In this document: positions 27,449 to 35,310 of the stretch, piece after piece | How the letters are laid out: each line of letters opens with the position of its first letter | How positions within the stretch are numbered: position 1 is the first letter of the stretch | Assembly (NCBI RefSeq): GCF_003382275.1 | Contig: NZ_QTJX01000002.1 | Location: forward strand, 62,001 to 126,000 | Length of the DNA: 64,000 bases | From: Flagellimonas nanhaiensis | GTDB taxonomy: Bacteria > Bacteroidota > Bacteroidia > Flavobacteriales > Flavobacteriaceae | Reading direction: 5' to 3' | Made by a program: the position numbers and the translations under genes | The notes under the pieces: model-generated | What the model was told of the DNA's origin: nothing | What the model saw: the letters and a program-made list of their open reading frames with translations, nothing else | The model's database searches: none

Positions 27449-29224
27449 CTACGATTGGTGTTTGATTTTTTCATAGAGCTTTACAAGCGATTGCAACAGC
27501 TCAACAGGAGTGGTCAATATCTGATAGTGGTTTTGGCCAAACATCTGTGGCAGATAATATTTTGCCTGTGCCTCAATGGCCAATGCATAGGAGTTAATCT
27601 GGCGTTCATTGAGTTCCCGTAGTGCCTGTTTAATGTCATTGATACCGTACTTTCCTTCATATCTGTCATAGTCATTGGGTTTTCCATCTGATATTAGGAT
27701 TACCCATTTGTTTTTGGTATCTCTCTGGTCCAACAGTGCCCCTGAGTGACGCAGTGCCGGCCCAATACGTGTATATCCTTGGGGTTCTATGGCTCCAATT
27801 TTGAATTTTGCAGTGTTCCAGTCATCATCAAAACCTTTCATCGTGACATAGGAAGAGTGATTCCTTGTTTTGGAGTAGAAACAATTGATCGAGAAATCAA
27901 TATCAAACTCATTCATTATCTCCCCAAAGAGAATGGATACCTGTTTCTCCACATCAATGACCCTATTCCCTGCAGCATATCCGTCACTAGACAAACTACT
28001 ATCCAGCAATAGTAGAATGGACAGGTCTTTTTCCTTTTTTCGTTTGGAGAGGTATATTTTTTCGGAAGGGGTATGCCCTGTATGTACGTCTACAAATAAA
28101 TCGGTAATGGCATCCAAGTCAAATTCTTCACCCTGCGTCTGTCTACGTTGTTGCTGATACTTGTTATTGACCGTTGTCAACATTTTTCGCAGTCCCAAGA
28201 GTGTAGAACGATTTTCCTTAATGGCCTTTTTATAGTATAAAACATCTGTTTTTAGGATGATCTTGGGATAGACCTTGCAAAAATTCTCTTTGTAATTCCT
28301 TTTTGCATAATCCCACTCATCATATTGGACAAAATATCCTTGATCATCACTATCTGCACTCTCAGCTATGGTGGTATTTTCTACAAAATCGGCTTGGTAT
28401 ACAGAATGGGCGGTATCATCCACACGCACGGTAAATTTCATGCTTAGATCTTCCAGGGCATTGGCATGGTCTTCCAACTCATCATCGCCATCCATATTTC
28501 TGAAATTCCCTCCAAACTCATCGGCGGTCTCCACTTTTTCAAATTGATGTTGCAGCACCGCATCTTCCACTTGTTTTTCATCAACCTGAACCGATATCAG
28601 CTCTTCCACCGCATTTGCTTTTAAAATGGTCTTGGGTTGCTCCTGATTGGCTGTCTTTACTTTTTCCGAATAGTTACTAAGCTTTGCTTCCGGTTGTTCT
28701 TCCTCAGTGTTTCGCATCCATTTTCCATAAATAAATGAAAAATCAGGTGTAGAATTTGGCTTTGCCTTGCCCGAATAATGCAAGTAAAATTTTTGATGAT
28801 ATTCCTTGGTTATAGGGAATTCCTTGAACAAGTGGTTCAACACTACTTTAGAAGTTTCCCTTGCCTTATCCTGAGATTCCTGTGATGAGTATTCTTCTAC
28901 TTCACTCCAATTCAGTCCAAGGTTCTTTTGCGTTGCCAGATAAAGAATTCTAAAAAGATAAAAGGACACATTCCCCTCTACCGTTGAAAACTCAGCGTAT
29001 TTTGATGGCAGGAAAAAATTATTGTTTTTATATCCTCCTTCCCTTTCCGCTTCATATAGCTCTATTGGACATCCTGTGACCGCTCTGGCAAAAATGGTGA
29101 GGCGTGGTTTTACTTCCTGCAGGGTAACGGCATGTGCCCAATTTGCTTCTTTCCTTTTTCTACGGCGCTTGAAATAGTGGGCAAACTTGGTGAAAATGTA
29201 CTCATCGGGCTCAAACTCGAACAT
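27449..29224 (-). CDS. norD: NO reductase activation protein NorD (VWA domain)
   Basis: A 591-aa cytoplasmic protein. The C-terminal ~200 residues are a von Willebrand A domain with MIDAS motif DSSLS near 401 and downstream 'TRIGPALRHSGALL' and 'ILISDGKPND' (the third metal loop). The middle region is acidic and low-complexity. Together with the AAA+ NorQ it inserts the nonheme iron or otherwise activates NorB; this role is known for the family. It lies 9 bp after norQ. Slightly shorter than proteobacterial NorD (about 600-640 aa). Confidence 0.93.
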   Translation of the reverse strand: MFEFEPDEYIFTKFAHYFKRRRKRKEANWAHAVTLQEVKPRLTIFARAVTGCPIELYEAEREGGYKNNNFFLPSKYAEFSTVEGNVSFYLFRILYLATQKNLGLNWSEVEEYSSQESQDKARETSKVVLNHLFKEFPITKEYHQKFYLHYSGKAKPNSTPDFSFIYGKWMRNTEEEQPEAKLSNYSEKVKTANQEQPKTILKANAVEELISVQVDEKQVEDAVLQHQFEKVETADEFGGNFRNMDGDDELEDHANALEDLSMKFTVRVDDTAHSVYQADFVENTTIAESADSDDQGYFVQYDEWDYAKRNYKENFCKVYPKIILKTDVLYYKKAIKENRSTLLGLRKMLTTVNNKYQQQRRQTQGEEFDLDAITDLFVDVHTGHTPSEKIYLSKRKKEKDLSILLLLDSSLSSDGYAAGNRVIDVEKQVSILFGEIMNEFDIDFSINCFYSKTRNHSSYVTMKGFDDDWNTAKFKIGAIEPQGYTRIGPALRHSGALLDQRDTKNKWVILISDGKPNDYDRYEGKYGINDIKQALRELNERQINSYALAIEAQAKYYLPQMFGQNHYQILTTPVELLQSLVKLYEKIKHQS

Positions 29225-29233
29225 AGTGTCGGT

Positions 29234-30055
29234 TTAAATCATTAGGTCACACAAATCGTTCAGAGCACTTACAATTTCAGTATCATCCGTCAGTGGTTCC
29301 ACAACCGCAACATGAACTGCCAATCTTTTTGGCAAACCAGAACGAATTAATTTTGCGGCATCCACCAAAAGTCGTGTTGAAACCGTTTCTGTAAGCCCCA
29401 ATTCGGTTAAATTCCTAATTTTATTGGCAATGTTCACCAGTTTTTTGGCATCTGCTTCCAGGATATTGGTTTCGTTCACCAGGATATCTGCTTCAAGTTT
29501 AGCTTCCGGATAATTGAATGATACGGCTACAAACCGTTGCCGGGTAGAAGGTTTCAATTCTTTAAATCCACGTTGATATCCGGGGTTGAAGGAGGCGACC
29601 AACATGAAATCTTGATGTGCTTTTATGGTTTCTCCCAATTTATCAATAAACAGTTCCCGCCTGTGGTCGGTCAGGGAATGTATAGCCACAATTACATCGG
29701 GTCTTGCTTCTGCTATTTCATCCAGATACAAAATAGCCCCTGTTTTTACCGCCGTGGTCAAAGGGCCATCTAGCCATATGGTTTCTGCTCCTTTGATGAT
29801 ATAGCGTCCTATTAAATCGGTAGACGAGGTTTCTTCATGACAACTTACCGTAGTTAATTTTTTACCCAACCGATGCGCCATAAACTCAATAAATCGTGAC
29901 TTGCCGGTGCCCGTAGGTCCTTTTAGAAGAAATGATAGTTTTTGTGCATAAGAATGTTCAAATACCTCTATTTCCTTGGCAATTGGCTTATAATAAGGCG
30001 CTGGGATTTCTATATCCAAAATTTTTACGGTGCGGTTTTCTAGATTGTCTAGCAT
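29234..30055 (-). CDS. norQ: NO reductase activation ATPase NorQ (MoxR/CbbQ AAA+)
   Basis: 273 aa AAA+ ATPase. Walker A GPTGTGKS is at 46-53, Walker B 'ILYLDEIAEARPD' near 108-120, and sensor 1 'VASFNPGY' near 153. The arginine-finger region 'KPSTRQRFVAV' follows. The family pairs with a VWA partner (norD, next gene). It lies 161 bp downstream of norB, the gap holding a structured element, so its expression relative to norB may be separately tuned. Confidence 0.95.
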   Translation of the reverse strand: MLDNLENRTVKILDIEIPAPYYKPIAKEIEVFEHSYAQKLSFLLKGPTGTGKSRFIEFMAHRLGKKLTTVSCHEETSSTDLIGRYIIKGAETIWLDGPLTTAVKTGAILYLDEIAEARPDVIVAIHSLTDHRRELFIDKLGETIKAHQDFMLVASFNPGYQRGFKELKPSTRQRFVAVSFNYPEAKLEADILVNETNILEADAKKLVNIANKIRNLTELGLTETVSTRLLVDAAKLIRSGLPKRLAVHVAVVEPLTDDTEIVSALNDLCDLMI

Positions 30056-30073
30056 AGGTCTAAGGTTTGTTTA

Positions 30074-30184
30074 GGTCCAAAAAGCAATCGCATAAGGTAC
30101 TTCAACTGTGGGTTAGGTATGAGTGGCGGACCTGATACTTTATGAACTAGCGGAGACTGCTAGCTTATGATTGCTTCTTGGACC
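30074..30184 (-). repeat. Structured intercistronic element between norB and norQ
   Basis: A long imperfect inverted repeat: 30074-30096 pairs with 30164-30184 (20 of 21 aligned bases complementary, with a 2-nt bulge). Directly inside the right arm is a perfect hairpin CTAGC-N7-GCTAG (30147-30163), which would stack on the outer stem. A third short pairing GTAT/ATAC (30117-30138) lies in between. As RNA from the nor operon this gives a closed multi-branch fold of about 111 nt. No T-run follows, so it is not a simple terminator. It could be a processing/stability element, a riboswitch-like leader for norQ, or a palindromic mobile repeat. Confidence 0.55.
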
Positions 30185-30216
30185 AATTGTTCTTGTTGAT
30201 TAAAGTGAAACCTGTT

Positions 30217-31560
30217 TTAATTTTGAATATTAAGCTCTATGGCCTCATCTGTTGGGCGGCCATGTTTTATAAAATCAATGATATATAGGGCAATACCAAA
30301 GGTCAATATGGAGGCACATATGATTAGTACCACAAAATGTATGTTGATCTCATTTTGGACTTCCATAAATTCCATTTTGAATTTGCGTTCCAAGTATACC
30401 TGTACAACTCCGGCAACCCCAAAAGCAACCGTCATGCCTATCATTCCTATATTGGAAAGCCAAAATGCCGCTCTTCCCCGTGCTGTCAGATACAGTTTTC
30501 GGCCAGTCATGTTTGGTAAGCTATAGCTTATGATCGCCAATACAATCATGGCATATGCTCCCCAGAAGGCCAAATGACCGTGCATTGCAGTTACCAATGT
30601 GCCGTGAGTGTACAAATTTGTTTGGGGTAAGGTGTGGGCAAATCCCAAAAGCCCCGCTCCTACAAAGGATACAATAGCTGCTCCAAGAGTCCAGAACAAG
30701 GCCAATTTATTTGGATGTTTTTTCTCTCCCTTACGATACATATTTACCGCAAACAAAGCCATCGCCAAGAATGCCAAGGGTTCCAATGCGGAGAATATTC
30801 CCCCTACAACGAGCCATATTTTATTAACTCCAATGTAGTAGTAATGGTGTCCGGTTCCCAACACTCCCGATAAGAAGGTCAATCCTACGATAACATACAG
30901 CCATTTTTCAATTACCTCTCTGTCTACTCCGGTAAGTTTAATCAATAAGAAAGATAGTATCCCTCCCATGATCAATTCCCAAACTCCTTCGACCCACAAG
31001 TGGACCACCCACCATCTAAAAAATGAATCCATTACTTGACTATCAAATGGCAACATTCCGGGTAGGTACAACAGAGCTGCAAACAGCAATCCCATAGAGA
31101 GCACCAACGCCGTTGTGGTTCTTCGTTTTCCTTTAAAGAGGGTGACCAGAATCAAACCTAGGAACAGTAGTACGTTCGCTACGACCAAAAAATCCAATTG
31201 TCTTGGAATTTCCAGGAACTTACGCCCTTCCCACCAGTTAAAGTGATAACCTACTATAGCGGCCACGCCAACTAAAGCCAACGAAATCAATTGTACATAG
31301 GCCAGTTTTACGTTGACCAATTCGCGCTGTGCTTCTTCAGGTATTATGTAGTACGCCGCTCCCATAAAACCAGAAAGCAGCCAAACAACTAGCAGGTTGG
31401 TATGTACGGCCCTAGCGGTGTTGAATGGAATAAATTCATGCAGCCCATCCATACCGATTCGGGCAAAACCCATGATGAAGCCATAGGTCAATTGCAAAAC
31501 AAGCAGCAACATGGATAAAGCAAAAAACCAATAGGCTACCTTTTGTGATTTGTATTTCAT
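30217..31560 (-). CDS. norB: Nitric oxide reductase large subunit NorB
   Basis: Membrane heme-copper-type enzyme reducing two NO to N2O. 447 aa with 12 predicted helices, the length of cytochrome-c-type NorB rather than quinol-type NOR (~760 aa). Visible ligands and motifs: 'RAVHTNLLVVWLLSGFMGAAYYIIPEE' near 49-75, 'WWVVHLWVEGVWELIMG' (His and Glu of the FeB site), 'GTGHHYYYIG' (two His), and 'HGHLAFWGAYAMIVL' (heme ligands). It is paired with norC 10 bp upstream. Confidence 0.96.
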   Translation of the reverse strand: MKYKSQKVAYWFFALSMLLLVLQLTYGFIMGFARIGMDGLHEFIPFNTARAVHTNLLVVWLLSGFMGAAYYIIPEEAQRELVNVKLAYVQLISLALVGVAAIVGYHFNWWEGRKFLEIPRQLDFLVVANVLLFLGLILVTLFKGKRRTTTALVLSMGLLFAALLYLPGMLPFDSQVMDSFFRWWVVHLWVEGVWELIMGGILSFLLIKLTGVDREVIEKWLYVIVGLTFLSGVLGTGHHYYYIGVNKIWLVVGGIFSALEPLAFLAMALFAVNMYRKGEKKHPNKLALFWTLGAAIVSFVGAGLLGFAHTLPQTNLYTHGTLVTAMHGHLAFWGAYAMIVLAIISYSLPNMTGRKLYLTARGRAAFWLSNIGMIGMTVAFGVAGVVQVYLERKFKMEFMEVQNEINIHFVVLIICASILTFGIALYIIDFIKHGRPTDEAIELNIQN

Positions 31561-31570
31561 AATGTTTGTA

Positions 31571-32011
31571 TTAGTTGTTCATTTTTTCTTTAGCGATAGG
31601 AGAAACTACCCTGTCAAAACCGTTTAGATCTATGTCATCTATCCAATCCAGAAAGGCGATAATGTCATTGGCTTCTTCCTCAGAAAAACCATAAGCCACC
31701 ATTTGTCTGCCATTTGGTGCCCAAGGATTAGGGCTGGTTAATACGGCCTTGATGTAACCTTTACCTCTACGGTCTATTACTTTAGTGAGTTCTGGGGCGT
31801 AGTAAGCGCCTTCTCCCAAAATGGTATGGCATCCCATACAATTATTGGTTTCCCAAAGTTTCTTTCCCCTAACTACTTCTGCCGTAATGTTCTCATAGTT
31901 GGACTGATCTTGTTCTTTGCTGAAGGAATAAATAGTGAGCCCAATAAAAATGAGAAATGTCACTACGGTTCCACCAAGAAAAAAAGTACGTGCTTGTTTT
32001 TTTGATAACAT
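31571..32011 (-). CDS. norC: Nitric oxide reductase cytochrome c subunit NorC
   Basis: 146-aa membrane-anchored monoheme cytochrome c that feeds electrons to NorB. One N-terminal TM helix spans about 10-30. The heme site is C58-M-G-C-H62 and the distal Met is probably in 'GRQMVAYGF'. First gene of the operon norC-norB-norQ-norD-norE. A TATTTTTG box lies 59 bp upstream on this strand. Divergent from an AraC-type regulator. Confidence 0.95.
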   Translation of the reverse strand: MLSKKQARTFFLGGTVVTFLIFIGLTIYSFSKEQDQSNYENITAEVVRGKKLWETNNCMGCHTILGEGAYYAPELTKVIDRRGKGYIKAVLTSPNPWAPNGRQMVAYGFSEEEANDIIAFLDWIDDIDLNGFDRVVSPIAKEKMNN

Positions 32012-32069
32012 AGGTTTATTGATTAGTCATTTAAAATTTAAAGATATTTTTATCTTTTTATCTCTTTTC

Positions 32070-32077
32070 CAAAAATA
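32070..32077 (-). promoter_or_regulatory. Candidate -7 box of the nor operon
   Basis: Minus-strand TATTTTTG, exact TAnnTTTG match, 59 bp before norC. No matching -33 TTTG, which would fit an activator-dependent promoter. Confidence 0.45.
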
Positions 32078-32150
32078 TTATAACACCCTACTGAAGAAAA
32101 TGATAAAAGTCATGTTTTTCAACTGACTTTCAACTAATTATACACACCCC

Positions 32151-32158
32151 TATTTTTG
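32151..32158 (+). promoter_or_regulatory. Candidate -7 box of the AraC regulator gene
   Basis: TATTTTTG, exact match to TAnnTTTG, with a near -33 box TTTC 19 bp upstream (32128-32131). It lies 80 bp before the start at 32238. Confidence 0.4.
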
Positions 32159-32237
32159 AGTTTTGTCACACCGAATTATCATAATCCCGATAAGAATTCT
32201 ATATTGTCAGACACACCCTTTATAATTTGTCGGGCAA

Positions 32238-33353
32238 ATGACTACTTGGGAAATCATTCTTCTGTTTTTGGGCTTTCAGGCACTATTGCTCTCGTTCTTG
32301 TTTTTCTTTAAAAGGTCAAACTCCTTTAACTATGCCAACAGGTTGTTTTCCCTCTTTTTGTTTCTATGCGGTTGGTCTATAATTTACAACACGCTCTATT
32401 GGTCCAAAAAACTGTATGAACCCAGCTTTATCCATCTTAATTTCACTTATGTGATTCCCATGTCCCTCATAGGACCAATATTCTTTTTTTACATCAGAAA
32501 TAGTACAAATGGAATCCGGATATCCCTTCAAAGGGATATTATCCATTTTGTTCCCTTTTTATTTATTGTTTTGAAGTATTCCCCATACTACTTTCTTTCC
32601 AGCTCCATGAAGTTGGCCGCTGTTGGTAACAAGTCACTATTGAATTTTATTCAACCCAGTGATTGGTATGAAATTGGCCTTGTACTCCTCATGGCCATTT
32701 ATGGGATTTACATTATGATCAAGTACACCAAGTATTTTGGAAACGATGCAGATCTAAAGTTATGGACAAGGGCAATAACCTTTGGTTATCTCGGCTGTGC
32801 GCTGAGCTTCATTGTATTTTATGCCCTTCTCTTAACTGGCATCTTGACCACTGAACAGGATTACCATATTACATTGTTCCTGTGTATTTCTGTGCTGATT
32901 TCGGCCTACTTTGCTTTCAATTTTCCTGCGATATTTTATGGCAAATCCCTTGGTGAAATTGTTCCGTTTATCAAGTATAAAAAGACAGGGTTGTCCGAAA
33001 GCTATTCAAACGAACTTAAAGAGAATCTACTTGACCATATGCTAAAGGAAAAGCCTTTTTTGAATAGAGAACTACGTCTTGATGATTTAGCCGATGCCCT
33101 GGGCATTGGTCGACATCATGCCTCGCAAATCATCAATGCACATTTCTGCACAAACTTTTTCGATTTTATAAATCTTTACCGGGTAGAAGAAGCCATCAGA
33201 CTACTTGAAGAAAAAGGAAGTGCACTGAACCTAGCAGAAATTGGGTTTCTGTCCGGCTTCAACAATACAGTGTCTTTCAACAAAGCCTTCAAAAAAAATA
33301 CCGGGGTCACACCTTCCAAATTCCGAAAGGAGATAATGTCCGACAACCTGTAG
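32238..33353 (+). CDS. Membrane-anchored AraC-family regulator
   Basis: 371 aa. The N-terminal ~230 residues contain seven to eight hydrophobic helices. The C-terminal ~110 are an AraC-type double helix-turn-helix ('LRLDDLADALGIGRHHASQIINAHF' and 'NLAEIGFLSGFNNTVSFNKAFKKNTGVTPSKFRK'). This 7TM-AraC layout is common in Bacteroidota. Divergent from the nor operon, so it is a reasonable candidate to control it, possibly sensing a membrane signal or NO stress; that is inference. It converges on the DUF1579-like gene. Confidence 0.9.
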   Translation: MTTWEIILLFLGFQALLLSFLFFFKRSNSFNYANRLFSLFLFLCGWSIIYNTLYWSKKLYEPSFIHLNFTYVIPMSLIGPIFFFYIRNSTNGIRISLQRDIIHFVPFLFIVLKYSPYYFLSSSMKLAAVGNKSLLNFIQPSDWYEIGLVLLMAIYGIYIMIKYTKYFGNDADLKLWTRAITFGYLGCALSFIVFYALLLTGILTTEQDYHITLFLCISVLISAYFAFNFPAIFYGKSLGEIVPFIKYKKTGLSESYSNELKENLLDHMLKEKPFLNRELRLDDLADALGIGRHHASQIINAHFCTNFFDFINLYRVEEAIRLLEEKGSALNLAEIGFLSGFNNTVSFNKAFKKNTGVTPSKFRKEIMSDNL

Positions 33354-33378
33354 CTTAGCAAGCATTGACGAATTGGAC

Positions 33379-33912
33379 CTATTCTTTACGTTTATAGTTT
33401 ATCCGCCAATTTAGCGTCCAACTTTCTCCTCCATCGTTGGACAATTCCCAATCCCACGTCATTGAATCTTGGGTAATCTGATAAAAAACCATCCTTTGGG
33501 TGATTTTCTTACCATCCTTTGTTTCAATGGTTGCAGTTTGAAATGTTTTTTTATCACCTTTTAAATCCCCTGTGAAGCAATAAAAACCTCCCTGATTGTC
33601 CGCCCAAGATTGTTTCCATTCTTTGGTTCCAGTTTGAAACACGGAGATGCTAGTGCCTTTGAAACCTTTGGACTGCCCCTTAAGGATTTCAAAATTTTCC
33701 TGAATGACCGTACCATCCAAAACCTTCTCAATATGGTTTACACCATATCCCTTCTTTCCTTCTCCCTCATCCCAGCTTGCCTCCCAGTTTCCGACCCAAA
33801 AATCGAGCAATGCCGAGGAATCCTGCTCTGTAGATTGTGAAAAGAGTGAACATGACGTGGAAATTGCCAAAGCCAATACCAGGCTTTTCGTTCTTGTAAA
33901 AATGTGCATCAT
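33379..33912 (-). CDS. Secreted DUF1579-like protein
   Basis: 177 aa with an N-terminal signal peptide (cleavage near 'SCSLFS-Q'). The mature part opens 'LLDFWVGNWEASWDEGEG', typical of the DUF1579/lipocalin-like family ('F-x-G-x-W'), and is all beta strands with regular Trp/Phe. Two ATG codons stand in tandem at the start. The family has no settled function; a small hydrophobic ligand-binding role is possible. A perfect 10-bp inverted repeat lies directly upstream. Confidence 0.75.
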   Translation of the reverse strand: MMHIFTRTKSLVLALAISTSCSLFSQSTEQDSSALLDFWVGNWEASWDEGEGKKGYGVNHIEKVLDGTVIQENFEILKGQSKGFKGTSISVFQTGTKEWKQSWADNQGGFYCFTGDLKGDKKTFQTATIETKDGKKITQRMVFYQITQDSMTWDWELSNDGGESWTLNWRINYKRKE

Positions 33913-33913
33913 A

Positions 33914-33948
33914 CTATATTTTGATTGAAATTATATTCCAAAATATAG
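33914..33948 (-). promoter_or_regulatory. Inverted repeat overlapping the promoter of the DUF1579-like gene
   Basis: CTATATTTTG (33914-33923) and CAAAATATAG (33939-33948) are perfect complements with a 15-nt spacer. Each arm contains TATATTTTG, one base longer than the TAnnTTTG -7 box, so a protein bound here would cover the promoter. Confidence 0.4.
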
Positions 33949-34019
33949 CTCGAACCCCTGTTCTTTGTAGAAGCCCTATAATAATTACTAAATCTTACCG
34001 GACTGTATCTCGAAGAATT

Positions 34020-35147
34020 TTACTGCAAATGGTTCTCTTTGTCTGTATCCGAAATGGACTTAACGGTCCTAAAGCCCAAATGTTCTTGTGAGGAATCCAG
34101 GGCGTTGGACATCCGCGCAGAAACCCTAAAACTGGCACAATAACTGGCATTGCATAAAAAGGATCCACCACGTATAACTCTTTCCTTGGTATACGGATTG
34201 TGAGGTTTCTTTGGCCCTGTTGGATTTAAGGTAGTGTCCTGCTTTTTAGCCAGATGTCGATAATATTCATAACTATACCAATCTTGTGTGAACTCCCAAA
34301 CATTACCCACCATATCATAAAGTCCGTAACTATTGGGAGGGAAAGAACCGACTGGAGCCTTATTTATAAAGCCATCATCCTGGGTGTTTTTTGTAGGAAA
34401 GGTACCTGTCCAGGTATTGGCCATTTGGTTTAGTTTTTGCCTATCCTTTCCCCAGGGGAAAATTCCGTTTTCCAACCCACCGCGAGCCGCATATTCCCAC
34501 TCGGCCTCTGTAGGAAGTCTGCTCCCCGCCCAGTTACAATACGCAAGGGCATCTTCATAAGCAATATGTACAACTGGATAATTATCCCTTCCCTTCAGAT
34601 TACTTTCCGGACCTTGGGGGTGCTTCCAGTTGGCACCCACCTTCCATTTCCACCATTGCGAATAATCATTTAGATTTTCAATGGGGTTCTCCGGGGTTTT
34701 AAAAATCAATGATCCTGGCTGCAAAATGGAATCATGGGGTTTTGGCGTATCTGGCGGAAGCTGCTGCTTCATTTCTTCCCAATCAATTTCCCGTTCGGCA
34801 AGCGTAACATATCCTGTTTCCTGCACGAAACGTGCAAATTGAGCATTGGTTACTTCGGTAGTGTCCATAAAGAACCCATCAACCGCAACCGCATGCTTTG
34901 GTCTTTCATGCCCCATAGCCATTTCATCTTGATCCATGGCTCCTTGCATAAAAACTCCTCCTGGAATCCATACCATACCCTTTGGGACCTCAATGCTATC
35001 AGGTTTTTTAACAAGTACCAAAGAACTGGGGGCGTCTTCATCCTGTGTGCTCAGCTTTGCTCCATTTTCCTTGCAAGCGTAAAAAACAAATGTGGACAAG
35101 ACAATCAATAAAAGAAGTGTCCTATGTTGTGATTCTGAATTCCCCAT
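34020..35147 (-). CDS. Formylglycine-generating enzyme, lipoprotein
   Basis: Oxidises the active-site Cys of type I sulfatases to formylglycine. 375 aa, SUMF1/FGE fold; the lipobox in 'FVFYAC' indicates a periplasmic lipid-anchored protein. Many SUMF1 relatives lack catalysis, but here the copper-binding pair Cys332 and Cys337 is present in 'SFLCNASYC', followed by 'DSSQEHLGFR', as in human FGE. Other landmarks: 'WIPGGVFMQGA', 'VTNAQFARFV', 'RLPTEAEWEYAARGG', 'MVGNVWEFTQDWY'. Divergent from the PUL regulator and co-located with a CxPSR sulfatase 15 kb away, its likely client. Confidence 0.92.
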   Translation of the reverse strand: MGNSESQHRTLLLLIVLSTFVFYACKENGAKLSTQDEDAPSSLVLVKKPDSIEVPKGMVWIPGGVFMQGAMDQDEMAMGHERPKHAVAVDGFFMDTTEVTNAQFARFVQETGYVTLAEREIDWEEMKQQLPPDTPKPHDSILQPGSLIFKTPENPIENLNDYSQWWKWKVGANWKHPQGPESNLKGRDNYPVVHIAYEDALAYCNWAGSRLPTEAEWEYAARGGLENGIFPWGKDRQKLNQMANTWTGTFPTKNTQDDGFINKAPVGSFPPNSYGLYDMVGNVWEFTQDWYSYEYYRHLAKKQDTTLNPTGPKKPHNPYTKERVIRGGSFLCNASYCASFRVSARMSNALDSSQEHLGFRTVKSISDTDKENHLQ

Positions 35148-35157
35148 AGATTAAAAT

Positions 35158-35191
35158 CAAATATACAGGCTTTAGTGTCAATCTAACCAAA
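35158..35191 (-). promoter_or_regulatory. Promoter of the FGE gene
   Basis: Minus strand: -33 TTTG (35188-35191), 22-bp spacer, -7 TATATTTG (35158-35165), both exact consensus. The candidate operator at 35201-35229 is 9 bp upstream of the -33 box. Confidence 0.6.
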
Positions 35192-35200
35192 ACTAAATCT

Positions 35201-35229
35201 ATGATGTATTTATGATGTACCTCCCAAAC
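35201..35229 (+). promoter_or_regulatory. Candidate PUL operator, copy 1 (regulator/FGE intergenic)
   Basis: 29-bp element starting ATGATGTATTT and containing two GATGTA half-sites 11 bp apart, then CTCC. It matches copy 2 upstream of susC at about 22-23 of 29 positions. It ends 24 bp before a TACTTTTG -7 box (35254-35261) for the regulator gene and sits just upstream of the FGE promoter. Likely bound by the sensor regulator. Confidence 0.6.
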
Positions 35230-35253
35230 ATCCATTCCTTTCAGTAATGGACA

Positions 35254-35261
35254 TACTTTTG
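35254..35261 (+). promoter_or_regulatory. Candidate -7 box of the PUL regulator gene
   Basis: TACTTTTG, exact TAnnTTTG match, 49 bp before the start codon. There is no good -33 box; the operator occupies that side. Confidence 0.5.
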
Positions 35262-35310
35262 TATATTCATTATGCCAACCTTTAATTGGTTATACGAGCC
35301 CAACTGAACA

